A stretch of 64,000 nucleotides of DNA from JAHBNG01 sp039028975. Lineage in GTDB: Bacteria > Chloroflexota > Anaerolineae > Caldilineales > Caldilineaceae. Made by a program: the position numbers and the translations under genes. The DNA lies in contig JBCCHB010000024.1 of NCBI GenBank assembly GCA_039028975.1, positions 62,001-126,000 on the forward strand, read 5' to 3'. Below are positions 37,401-44,796 of this stretch, piece after piece. Below the pieces are notes generated by a model. It was not told the origin of the DNA and made no database searches. It was given only the letters and a program-made list of their open reading frames with translations. The number at the start of each line of letters is the position of its first letter. Position 1 is the first letter of the stretch.

Positions 37401-38930
37401 TTCGGCAATCGATGCCAAGGGCTGTTTGACAATGCTATTCAGCAATGTCTGAAAATGGCCCATTAGCCGTTCGATCGTTGCTTTATCAAAAAGGTCGCTA
37501 TTAAAAATACAGTATCCTTGAAGATAACAATCCACTTCCCAAAAGTGCATTTCAATATCGAAGCGTGTAACCTTAATATCAATATCTGACAGGGACACGG
37601 ATAAATCGCGCAGCGCAAATGCCTCCATAGGCGCATTTTGCAGAGCAAACATGACCTGAAACAGCGGGCTGTGATTCAGACTGCGGCTTATTTGTAACTC
37701 TTGAACCACTTGCTCAAATGGAATATCTTGGTTGGCATAGGCGGCTTGGGTTGTTTTTTGAACCTGAGCCAATAGCTCTACAAAGGTTGGTTCACTGGAG
37801 AGGTCCGCCCGTAGCGCCAGCGTATTGACAAAGAAGCCTACCATCGGCTCGACCTCTTGGCGGTTGCGGTTGGCAATGGGCGACCCCACTACAATATCCG
37901 TCTGCCCACTGTAGCGCGATAGAAGCACTTGAAATGCCGCCAGCAGCGTCATAAAGAGCGTGGCCCCTTGCTGTTGGCTCAACGCTTTCAACTGTTGGGT
38001 CAGTTCATCGTCCAGAGTCAGCGGCATCACATCCCCACGAAAGCTCTGCTGTGCAGGACGCGGACGGTCCGTCGGCAACTGCAAGAGCTCTGGCGCACCC
38101 GCTAATGTTCTCTGCCAATAGCCTAACTGCTGGTCTAGTACCTCTCCTTGCAGATAATCCCGCTGCCATACGGCAAAGTCTGCATATTGAAGAACGAGCT
38201 CCGTGAACGGAGACGACTGCCCTTGGCTGAACGCCTCGTATAGTCCAGCCAACTCGCGCAGCAGAATGCCCATCGACCAGCCATCAATGGCAATATGGTG
38301 GAAGGTAAGTAGTAAAATATGTGCGGCGTCCATTGTCCCGTTTTGTGGACTCACGCGTAGGAGGGTGGCCCGCATCATTGAATCGCGACTCAAATCGAAG
38401 GGATGCGTGGCTTCTGCAATGGTAAGTCGCTCCACTTCGGCTTCTTGCATCTCTGGCTCAAATCCACGTAGATCTGTAAGGGGCAGTTCAATGGGTAGCT
38501 CAGTATGAATGAGCTGATAAGGTACCCCATCTTCTGCCGCAAAGGTAGTACGCAGACTTTCGTGGCGAGCTACAAGGGCCTGCAAGCTCTGCTCCAATGC
38601 GTCAACATTCAATGGTCCTTCCAGACGCCACGCCTCCGGCAGATTGTAGACGGCGCTGCTACCTTCTAGCTGATCCAGGAACCAAAGTCGCTCTTGGGCA
38701 AAAGAGAGAGGCAATGGTGCCGTGCGATCAACGGGCTGGATGGCTGTAGATGGCATTGGCGCGGTCGTACGCAGAAAATCCATCAGATCGGCTTTGTGCT
38801 GGCGCAGCAGGGCACCCAACTCCGGCGTCAGGGCACCCTTGGGCGCGTCATAACGCAGCCTATCATCATCCACCCATAGATGGATATTCTTCTGTTTTAG
38901 ATCTAAAAGTAAGTCAAGCGTCGTGTCCAT
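31452..38930 (-). CDS. Terminal NRPS: TubC docking-C-A-T-C-A-T-TE
   Basis: A 2492-residue two-module NRPS. Residues 1-55 are a TubC_N docking domain. C1 runs from about 72 (HHIAIDG active motif); A1 from about 535 (LYTSGSTGQPKG, YGPTESHVV); T1 Ser1072 (GGHSLLA). C2 from about 1160 (HHIVFDG); A2 about 1620-2120 (YTSGSTGQPKG, NFYGPTE); T2 Ser2162 (GGQSMLA); the thioesterase has Ser2302 in GHSLGG. My aligned specificity residues are D-V-Q-F-M-A-Q-V-V for A1, close to proline codes with Gln replacing His, and D-V-S-G-M-G-F-I-C for A2, which I cannot assign. It adds the last two residues and releases the chain by hydrolysis or cyclisation. Confidence 0.95.
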   Translation of the reverse strand: MDTTLDLLLDLKQKNIHLWVDDDRLRYDAPKGALTPELGALLRQHKADLMDFLRTTAPMPSTAIQPVDRTAPLPLSFAQERLWFLDQLEGSSAVYNLPEAWRLEGPLNVDALEQSLQALVARHESLRTTFAAEDGVPYQLIHTELPIELPLTDLRGFEPEMQEAEVERLTIAEATHPFDLSRDSMMRATLLRVSPQNGTMDAAHILLLTFHHIAIDGWSMGILLRELAGLYEAFSQGQSSPFTELVLQYADFAVWQRDYLQGEVLDQQLGYWQRTLAGAPELLQLPTDRPRPAQQSFRGDVMPLTLDDELTQQLKALSQQQGATLFMTLLAAFQVLLSRYSGQTDIVVGSPIANRNRQEVEPMVGFFVNTLALRADLSSEPTFVELLAQVQKTTQAAYANQDIPFEQVVQELQISRSLNHSPLFQVMFALQNAPMEAFALRDLSVSLSDIDIKVTRFDIEMHFWEVDCYLQGYCIFNSDLFDKATIERLMGHFQTLLNSIVKQPLASIAELPLLTEQERRQLLSLGRGTAMDYPKAKGIHHLFEEQVSRTPDAVALCYGQEQLTYRELNKQANQLAHHLITQGVQPNSLVGVSVERSIGMVVALLATLKAGGVYLPLDPTYPAERLRFMLDDAKINMLVVGQGTLALLPTTAAIIVDPAIATGSITNPAVDCELTNLAYVLYTSGSTGQPKGVAVPHRTLCNLITWQAHESYAPERTLQFAPMNFDVSLQELFATLCVGGTLVLVDEETRRDPYALLVYLRAERITRLFLPFIALQQLAEVAEGEMPPTLREVMTAGEQLQITAAIRTWFRVSRCILVNQYGPTESHVVTAHKLADDVMTWSTLPPIGHPIANTELYILDSHGEPVPIGINGELHIGGDVVAQGYLHRDELTQAKFVGNPFGEGQLYKSGDLCRWLPDGNIEFLGRIDTQVKIRGFRVELGEIEAQLSQYPAVREAAVVVHEASGGNKELVGYIVGNNKVDISGLRDALSQQLPDYMVPAYFVQLETMPLTPSGKVDRRTLPAPDTGTLSAETEYIPPTTPTEMILAGMWCALLGLNKVGVEHNFFALGGHSLLATQVVSRIRQRFAIDLLVRTLFENATISALANAIDLALNIDKSTAQPTESPTILPTDHTTSLPLSYAQERLWFFEQLVDVESVYNMPIALRLQGSLDIGALERTLYEIVARHENLRTTFVPNTDSATVEQMVSGDIALGQPAQVVQPASFTLPILEVSAVNPLEAKTEIYRLANEEARTPFAFALEPSFRAKLLRLSSGDHVLLLTLHHIVFDGWSTGILFHELSELYRAYSSGESSPLPELPIQYADFAVWQRQWLGDQEMETQIAYWQKQLSGLQAFLPLPTDYPRPAVQSYQGDVYESHLPADLMARITQLSVATETTPFMILLAAYTLLLGRYSGQNDIAVGTPIANRNRVEIEPLIGFFVNTLVMRTDLNGNPTVRELLSRIQQTTLDAYRYQDVPFEKVVEAVSPERSHNHSPLIQVLFQFANTPKASINIPGLVVEELDLDYSFAHFDITLAIQPDDSGMACYWNYNTDLFMPASIGAMAGHFQTLLAGFVDWGLNEVAQPIGELPILTPTEHTRILIDWNAPTEQYLHKANCFHHLFEAQAECTPNAVAVLFDREWQGGNSATCLTYAELNARANQVAHSLQSLDIGPEKIVGLCVERSIEWTIGFLGILKAGGAYMPIDPAYPPERLAFLLDDAAPSVILTLSQHALLFSGEMSVIYFDRDSARLNQQSTENPVSGVQPDNLAYVIYTSGSTGQPKGVLNEHRGLANLAKAQVDILGLKPNSRLLQVVSLNFDVSISDLVTAWSAGATLVLAPPEMPLAPENLVPLLNDLEISHFGMVPTLMATMDPQTVPNLQTVMVGGEACPPELVRRWSTDYRFLNFYGPTEVSICTTIMDYSDYTPRPNQSPPIGSAVADKQLYILDDHLQPLPDGIPGELYIGGPSLARGYLNRSDLTSAAFIDNPFGEGKLYKTGDLVRRLSARNQNVPAIEFLGRIDQQVKIRGFRIEIGEIEALLNEHPSIEAAVVIVRGEGADKHLIAYYVPRFVAKGKALSATLRADLKQKLPDYMIPAFFVPLDAFPRTANGKVDPNALPAPDVVQRSTALVAPRDVLEHELLGIWQRVLDSRAVSVYDNFFEIGGQSMLAVQLMARLNQALGQEIPISLLFQAPTIAEFAGALREQQTTEVGASVSQSWMEQPSLVAIQPRGTKPPLFCLPGAGGNVFGFYALANHLGPEQPLYGLQTRGLDGQCAPHTTIEAMATDYLAQIRSVQSCGPYYLAGHSLGGLIAFEMTQQLVQAGETVAPLAIIDMIAPPLVPARQEQHDEAASLVTVAAQLSAMAAQEVDLNIAALVELPAEEQILALKAALEAADILPIDSDVTQVRGMVAVFKANQQLKYCPPSTHPVPIRLFKADEQSADRAIERARMSNQTAAWGWEAYAAGSVKVVAVPGNHFTMLAEPHSRWLAEALSNID

Positions 38931-39196
38931 TTTTTGCTCATCTAATAGGGTGTCTCAACTGTGAATCTGTCCAGAGCCATTCCAAGACCCCCCATTCACT
39001 CTTCACTGTTCTAGCGACCATACACTTTTGTACAAGAAGTAAACGGTCTCCGAAATTGTCATGACCGAGTGTAGTTATTGGGCATCCAAACTGTGGATTT
39101 CCGACAACAACTTTCGGAAATGACAATCTGAGAAGCCTCATTTCGGAAACTGTACGGTGACTAGTTAACTGTTCACTCTCCACTCTCCACTCTTCG
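38931..39196. other. Gap between radical SAM gene and terminal NRPS with repeat motifs
   Basis: 266 bp, the longest gap inside the cluster. It has ATTGTCAT (39055-39062) and ATGACAAT (39119-39126) as inverted copies, TTTCGGAAA-type motifs at about 39113 and 39143, and TTCACTC/TCCACTC short repeats at both ends. An internal promoter for the terminal NRPS could lie here; no clear core promoter is visible. Confidence 0.5.
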
Positions 39197-41191
39197 TTAA
39201 ATCATCACCAATTCATAGTTAGACCATTGGGGCTGTACCGTGTTCATGCGCAGCAACATACCGTGGCAATTGGTCGCGTTGTGTTCCAGACTCTGCGAGT
39301 CCATGTGGGGAAGCTGGGACTGCTCATGATCAATCTGCAACATGATATCTGCCGCTGGCTCATGCACATAGCCATTGCCATTGATGGTGCCATTCACAGC
39401 ACCGTTCACAGCACCGTTCACAGCGCCATTGAGAGACGCTCGTTTAGGTGCGTTGGTAAATTCTTCAACCAAAGAAACATATGGCCCTGGCACCCGAATA
39501 ACGTAGCTGCGCTCCCCCTGTTCTACGAGCTCAATCTGCTGGAATGGGTAGCTGCCTACCATAAAAGGCGTGTTGCTATAAAAGTAAGGCTGGCTCAAGA
39601 GATCGATCTCAAAGAGCACCCGAACATTCTCGTCAGCCCACCATTCCTGAGATTGGACAAAGTCAGCCAGCAGCTCCTTAAAATGTTCACGATGGACGTG
39701 GAGGGTAAAGTGAACCATGCGCCCAAAGAAGGCATGATCGTAATAATCATCCTTTTCGGCGGCATTGGTGCTCAGCTGGCTAATCGGTGACTCTGGATGT
39801 GCCTTCAAATACGCTACAAAGGCCATGAATAGTTCGTTGTAGTCAATCTGCTTGCGTTGATGCAAGTAACTTGCTACGGCTGACAAAGTCTCCATGTTGT
39901 GGAGCGTATGCGCAGCACAGTAGAAGCGCACCCCAGCCTGATACTCTTCGTGGGTGACATCACCCGTCTCGATGATGATGTGATGTTCGCCAATACCCTC
40001 GTCGGCCACCCGCGTGACCAGACCAAACTCCTCATGTCGATGATAGAGGGGGGTATTCTGCAAAAGGAGATGTGGATAACAGATAATTGTACCTGAATTG
40101 GCCGCGCATAAGGTATGAATGCCTCTTTGGAAGGAGGCAAAGGTCTCGCCAGGCAGCGGCCAGATCAACTCGGTGTGAGAGCTAATTCCCTTATCTTTGA
40201 GAATGTCCTGCATCTCGGTGTACGCCTCTAGCTTGATGTTACGCCGATCAACCTTATCCAGGCTCACTTCGCTCATCGTTTGGAGCGAGACGGGCTGGCT
40301 TGACACCACACCCGCCTTGTCGAAGATCTCGGTAATGGTCGTGACTTTTTCTGGTCGATTCTTGGAGGCCGAGAAATAGACGATGGAAGGTGTACCATAG
40401 GTTTGGGAACAGTCTGCCATATGTTGAGAAAGCCCAATGTCTCTGGGCAACATGCCCCAATTGGCGTCGGCGAGAAAGATAAACATGATGCCATTGCGTC
40501 CGATCCAGGTAATCTCCTCTCGGAGGCGGTCCTCGCTGAACTTATAGACCCGATCATTGTTGGCGGCACCCCAGAAACAGAAGGCACAACGGAAGGGACA
40601 GCCGCGGTTGGTCTCATAAACAGTCAGGCTATAATCCCCCTGCATCAATCCATTCAGGAAGGGAGAGGGAATCTCATCCAAATCTTTGATGCGCGCCTGC
40701 TCCGGGTTGGTGATGAGCGTGCCGTCGCGGAAATAGCTCAACCCTTTCACATCTCCCAGTTCTGGCTGGCTGCCGTTGCGCATATCGGTTAGGGCTGCTA
40801 GATAATCAGCAAAGCTCTTTTCTCCCTCCCCATTACAGAGAACAAGATTTTCATATTGGGGGTCTAGATATTTGTGACCATGATGCATGACCTGTGGCCC
40901 CCCTAAAATAAATTGGGCATTGGGTTTGCTTTCCAGCAAAGGGGGGAGAATGCGACGCATCAGCCCACTATTCCACACGTATGTGCTAAAGGCATAGATA
41001 TCGCCGTCACTGTTAATCAGATCGCGCACAATGGTCTCGGGCGCTTTCTTAACCGATTCCGAATAGTGCTCAAAGGTGTAGGCTTGCTTAAGGGCCGAAT
41101 CTTTATAGGCATAGCTCTGTAAATAGCCCGCCACCAGTGGTAACACGCGTTCATAGACGGTCAGCTCAACAAATGTAACTTTTTGTGTCAT
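39197..41191 (-). CDS. Cobalamin-type radical SAM enzyme with odd C-terminal tail
   Basis: A 664-residue protein. The N-terminal ~150 residues match a B12-binding Rossmann domain (FILGGPQVMHHG, NGEGEKSF) but lack the DxHxxG His ligand, as in many cobalamin radical SAM methyltransferases. The radical SAM domain has C198xxxC202xxC205 (NRGCPFRCAFCFWG) for the 4Fe-4S cluster. The last ~85 residues are unusual: a repetitive Asn-Gly-Ala-Val linker and a tail ending SNYELVMI. ATG at 41191 has AGGAA 8 nt upstream; an earlier frame opening at 41218 is less likely. Placed between two NRPS genes, it may methylate an unactivated carbon of a carrier-bound or finished peptide (inference). Confidence 0.88.
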   Translation of the reverse strand: MTQKVTFVELTVYERVLPLVAGYLQSYAYKDSALKQAYTFEHYSESVKKAPETIVRDLINSDGDIYAFSTYVWNSGLMRRILPPLLESKPNAQFILGGPQVMHHGHKYLDPQYENLVLCNGEGEKSFADYLAALTDMRNGSQPELGDVKGLSYFRDGTLITNPEQARIKDLDEIPSPFLNGLMQGDYSLTVYETNRGCPFRCAFCFWGAANNDRVYKFSEDRLREEITWIGRNGIMFIFLADANWGMLPRDIGLSQHMADCSQTYGTPSIVYFSASKNRPEKVTTITEIFDKAGVVSSQPVSLQTMSEVSLDKVDRRNIKLEAYTEMQDILKDKGISSHTELIWPLPGETFASFQRGIHTLCAANSGTIICYPHLLLQNTPLYHRHEEFGLVTRVADEGIGEHHIIIETGDVTHEEYQAGVRFYCAAHTLHNMETLSAVASYLHQRKQIDYNELFMAFVAYLKAHPESPISQLSTNAAEKDDYYDHAFFGRMVHFTLHVHREHFKELLADFVQSQEWWADENVRVLFEIDLLSQPYFYSNTPFMVGSYPFQQIELVEQGERSYVIRVPGPYVSLVEEFTNAPKRASLNGAVNGAVNGAVNGTINGNGYVHEPAADIMLQIDHEQSQLPHMDSQSLEHNATNCHGMLLRMNTVQPQWSNYELVMI
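39387..39434. repeat. 12-bp tandem repeat coding an NGAV linker
   Basis: Four units of the GCACCGTTCACA type, in frame, encode repeated Gly-Ala-Val-Asn in the radical SAM protein tail. Two units are identical and two diverged. Confidence 0.85.
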
Positions 41192-41226
41192 GGTCTTTCC
41201 TATTATTTCTTTCTTCAATCGGTTCC

Positions 41227-44200
41227 CTAAATCTCGCCTGCTTCTCGTTCCTCATCATCTAACGACGAGGAGACATTTGGTGCAACCAATAAATCCACAA
41301 GCTCAGCCTGTTCTGCAATCGTCGTCTTGCGGAAGAGGGTATGCAATGGCAGAACTATCTCGTAGGCAGCACGAATGCGTGAGACGACTTGAGTGGCCAG
41401 CAGTGAGTGCCCCCCCAAGTTGAAGAAATCATCCCGTGTACTGATCAACTCCAGCTTAAAGACTTCTCGCCAAATAGCTGCTAGTGCCTCTTCCGTCTCC
41501 GTCTTGGGTGCCACATATTCTTCCTGCATGTCGGCAACATCTGGCGCTGGTAACGCCCGCAGATTTACCTTACCCGAAGGGGTGAGGGGCAAGTCGTCTA
41601 AGGCAATAAAGGTGGCCGGAACCATGTACTCGGGGATCTCCTGTTGCAGATGGCCGCGAAGATCTTCCATCTCTAGAGAACCATTTTGGGCAACGACATA
41701 GGCTGCTAGATATTTACCGCGGGGGCTATCAAAGGCCAGCACTGCGGTTTCGCGCACGCCATCATGTTTGATCAACGTTGCCTCGATTTCACCCAACTCT
41801 ACCCGGAAGCCGCGGATCTTCACTTGGTTATCAATGCGGCCTAAAAACTCAATATCTCCACTGCGCGTATAGCGACAGAGATCACCTGTGCGATAGAGCA
41901 TCCCTGTATCAAAGGGGTTAGCAATAAAGTGATAGCCGGATAGATCTGGTCGATTGAGATATTCCCTGGCCACTTGGACGCCGCCGATGTAGAGCTCGCC
42001 AGGAACGCCTATAGGCACGGGTTCTTGGTCACGGTCTAAGATATAGATTTTGCTGTTGGCAATAGGCTTCCCGATGGGTGGTAAAGTAGGCCATGAATCG
42101 ACTGGCCCTGTCAGCGTGTAGGCAGTTACTACGTGGGACTCGGTCGGGCCGTACTGGTTAACCAACGTGCAGTCTGGCAGGCGGGTAAACAGATCGACCA
42201 TAGCGGGCGTCATTTGTGGTTGCTCACCGGCTGTGATGATTTCGCGTAGGCTTGTCGGCGGGTCCTGTTCTTGGGCAATGGTGGCCAACTGGTTAAGGGC
42301 TACAAATGGCTGAAAGAGCCGCTCGATCTGATGCTTGTTGAGGAAGGCCAGCAATGCATCTGTATCTAGGCGCATTTCTTCAGTAATCAGATAGAGCGTG
42401 CCGCCTGCGTGCCATGTCGAGAAGAGCTCTTGGCACGAGACATCAAAGCTAATCGGCGAAAATTGTATGGTCCGAGAATGCTGAGCCTGCCCTTGCTGCT
42501 TCTGCCAGTGCATCAAGTTAACCATGGAGCGATGAGGCATAGAGACACCCTTGGGGTTGCCCGTGGAGCCTGAAGTGTAGAGCACATAGATCAAATTGTC
42601 AGGCCCTACATCCACCCGTGGTTTTTCGCTGGATGCTTGGCTTATCTGATCCCACTGGCTGTCCAAAGAGAGTAATGGAGTCTGGGTCGAGGGTAACATT
42701 TCTACCAAGCTCGCTTGCGTCAATAAGAGTGCAACTTGGCTATCTTCTAGCATAAAGGTGATGCGTTCTTGGGGATAGGCTGGATCAAATGGCACATAAG
42801 CACCACCTGCTTTCAGGATACCCAAGATCCCGATGACCATCTCCAGCGAGCGTTCAACACAGATCCCAACTAATGTATTAGGGCCAACGCCCAAATCTCG
42901 TAGATGGTGGGCTAATTGGTTGGCGCGATTATTGAGTTCGCGGTAGGTTAATGTCGTGGTGTTCTCAGCGTGATCCCCTACATCAGAGACCACTGCCAAT
43001 GCATTCGGCGTGTGGGCAACCTGTGCCTCAAATAGATGGTGCAGACAGGCATCTTGGGGATAGGCGGCATCCGTCTCATTCCATGCGTAGAGAAGCGTCT
43101 GACGTTCATCCGCTGTTACCAAGGGAATCTGGCCAACCTCTCTATGGGGATCGGCGATGATGCCTGCAACAAGCGATTGAAAATGAGCCGCCATACGTTG
43201 AATCGTCTCTTGGTCAAAGAGATCAATATTGTAGACAAAGCTGGCCTCAATTGTGTCTTGCTCTTCCCGAGTATGTAATTCTAGATCAAAGCGCACCACC
43301 AAGTCGTCTAACTCCTGGGGCGAAAGCTGGAGGCCACCTACCAACTGTTGGGGCGGTGGCAGCGGCTGTTGCAGTGTAAAAAGAACCTGCACCAGCGGCA
43401 CGTAACTCATCTGCCGTTCCAAATTCATGGTTTCGACCAACTTCTCAAAGGGCAAATCTTGGTGATCAAAGGCTTCTTCAACAGTCTCACGCACATCTTG
43501 CAGCAACGTTGCAAAGCTGGGCGAATCGCCGGCCGGTGTCGATAAGTTAGTACGCACTGCCAGCGTATTGACAAAGAAGCCGAGCAGCGATTCCAACTCT
43601 TGGCGACCGCGGTTGGCAATGGGAGACCCCACAACCAAGTCCGCTTGGTCCGTATAGCGATAGAGCAGCACGTTGAAGGCGGCCAGTAGCGTCATATAGA
43701 GTGTAGCCCCTGATTCCCGGGCCAGCGAGCGCAGTTTCTCCGTCACATCCTCACCCAATACAAAGGCCACGCTCCGCCCTTGATAGCCTTGGACAGCCGG
43801 ACGTGGACGGTCTGTAGGAAGGGCCAATAATTCAGGTGCATGGGCTAGCTTGGTCTGCCAGTAGCTCAACTGCTTTTCTAGCGCAGCCCCTTGCAACCAG
43901 TTGCGTTGCCAATGGGCATAGTCCACATACTGGACAGGCAAATCTGGCAAAATTGGAGGAGCGTCTTGGCTCAACGCATCGTAGAGCGTTGCCAATTCCT
44001 GGACCAAAACCTCCAGCGACCAGCCATCAATTGCGATGTGGTGGATGGTCACCAACAGTAGATGATCGGTATCGCCCAGACGCAATAGCTGTAAGCGCAG
44101 CATGAGATCCTTTTTGAGGTCAAAGGGGCGCAGGGCTTCTGCTTTGCTCAGGCGGGCAACCTCTTCCTCTCTGCTTTCTGCTGGTAGTCCACTGAGATCA

Positions 44201-44796
44201 ACAACGGGTAGATCGACCGTCACGTATGTTGCCACAAACTGGCGTGCCTCATCGCCCCCAGTAATATAGACGGAGTCGTAGGTGGTGCGTAGAATTTCAT
44301 GTCGCCCCACAATTTCTGCAAAGGAGTGTTGGAGGATGGCAACATCTAGCAGCCCCTCAAATTTGAGCGCGCCTGAGACATTGTAAGCACTGCTACTTCC
44401 CAATTGGTCCAGAAACCAGAGACGTTGTTGGGCAAAGGAGAGTGGATAGCCCTCGGCGTGATGATCAGGTTGCTGGTCGGGTTGCTGGGTAGGCTGGCCA
44501 TTCTGTTGGCCGTTCTGTTGACTACTGTGATGGCCATGCGTTCCATGCATCCCATTTTTCCCGTTTGTTCCGTTGGGTTGCGTGGAACGTGCAATTGGTT
44601 GAATCGGAACATGGGTCAGCGACTCTTGTGCCCCCCCGAGGAATTGTATTAGTTCAGCCTTGCGCGTGCGCAACTGTTCTACCAACTCTGGTGTCAACAT
44701 CCCTTCTGGTGCGCTACAGGCTAGTTGGTCACCTTTGAGCTGGAGCTTTATATTACACTCTTCCAGCTCAGCTAAAAATTCAGGCAAAAGTTTCAC
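41227..44796 (-). CDS. Single-module NRPS: TubC docking-C-A-T
   Basis: A 1189-residue NRPS. Residues 1-54 are a TubC_N docking domain; residues 70-116 a Gln/Asn/His/Gly-rich linker; C from 116 (HHIAIDG); A about 575-1075 (LYTSGSTGNPKG, NQYGPTESHVV); T Ser1131 (GGHSLLA). Aligned code D-V-Q-F-I-A-Q-V-V resembles proline codes except Gln for His, as in A1 of the terminal NRPS, so both modules may use the same residue. The C-terminal acidic tail (DDEEREAGEI) may dock with the TubC domain of the next NRPS. It starts with GTG overlapping the TGA stop of the hybrid gene (GTGA), with GAGAGGAAA upstream: translational coupling. Confidence 0.95.
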   Translation of the reverse strand: MKLLPEFLAELEECNIKLQLKGDQLACSAPEGMLTPELVEQLRTRKAELIQFLGGAQESLTHVPIQPIARSTQPNGTNGKNGMHGTHGHHSSQQNGQQNGQPTQQPDQQPDHHAEGYPLSFAQQRLWFLDQLGSSSAYNVSGALKFEGLLDVAILQHSFAEIVGRHEILRTTYDSVYITGGDEARQFVATYVTVDLPVVDLSGLPAESREEEVARLSKAEALRPFDLKKDLMLRLQLLRLGDTDHLLLVTIHHIAIDGWSLEVLVQELATLYDALSQDAPPILPDLPVQYVDYAHWQRNWLQGAALEKQLSYWQTKLAHAPELLALPTDRPRPAVQGYQGRSVAFVLGEDVTEKLRSLARESGATLYMTLLAAFNVLLYRYTDQADLVVGSPIANRGRQELESLLGFFVNTLAVRTNLSTPAGDSPSFATLLQDVRETVEEAFDHQDLPFEKLVETMNLERQMSYVPLVQVLFTLQQPLPPPQQLVGGLQLSPQELDDLVVRFDLELHTREEQDTIEASFVYNIDLFDQETIQRMAAHFQSLVAGIIADPHREVGQIPLVTADERQTLLYAWNETDAAYPQDACLHHLFEAQVAHTPNALAVVSDVGDHAENTTTLTYRELNNRANQLAHHLRDLGVGPNTLVGICVERSLEMVIGILGILKAGGAYVPFDPAYPQERITFMLEDSQVALLLTQASLVEMLPSTQTPLLSLDSQWDQISQASSEKPRVDVGPDNLIYVLYTSGSTGNPKGVSMPHRSMVNLMHWQKQQGQAQHSRTIQFSPISFDVSCQELFSTWHAGGTLYLITEEMRLDTDALLAFLNKHQIERLFQPFVALNQLATIAQEQDPPTSLREIITAGEQPQMTPAMVDLFTRLPDCTLVNQYGPTESHVVTAYTLTGPVDSWPTLPPIGKPIANSKIYILDRDQEPVPIGVPGELYIGGVQVAREYLNRPDLSGYHFIANPFDTGMLYRTGDLCRYTRSGDIEFLGRIDNQVKIRGFRVELGEIEATLIKHDGVRETAVLAFDSPRGKYLAAYVVAQNGSLEMEDLRGHLQQEIPEYMVPATFIALDDLPLTPSGKVNLRALPAPDVADMQEEYVAPKTETEEALAAIWREVFKLELISTRDDFFNLGGHSLLATQVVSRIRAAYEIVLPLHTLFRKTTIAEQAELVDLLVAPNVSSSLDDEEREAGEI

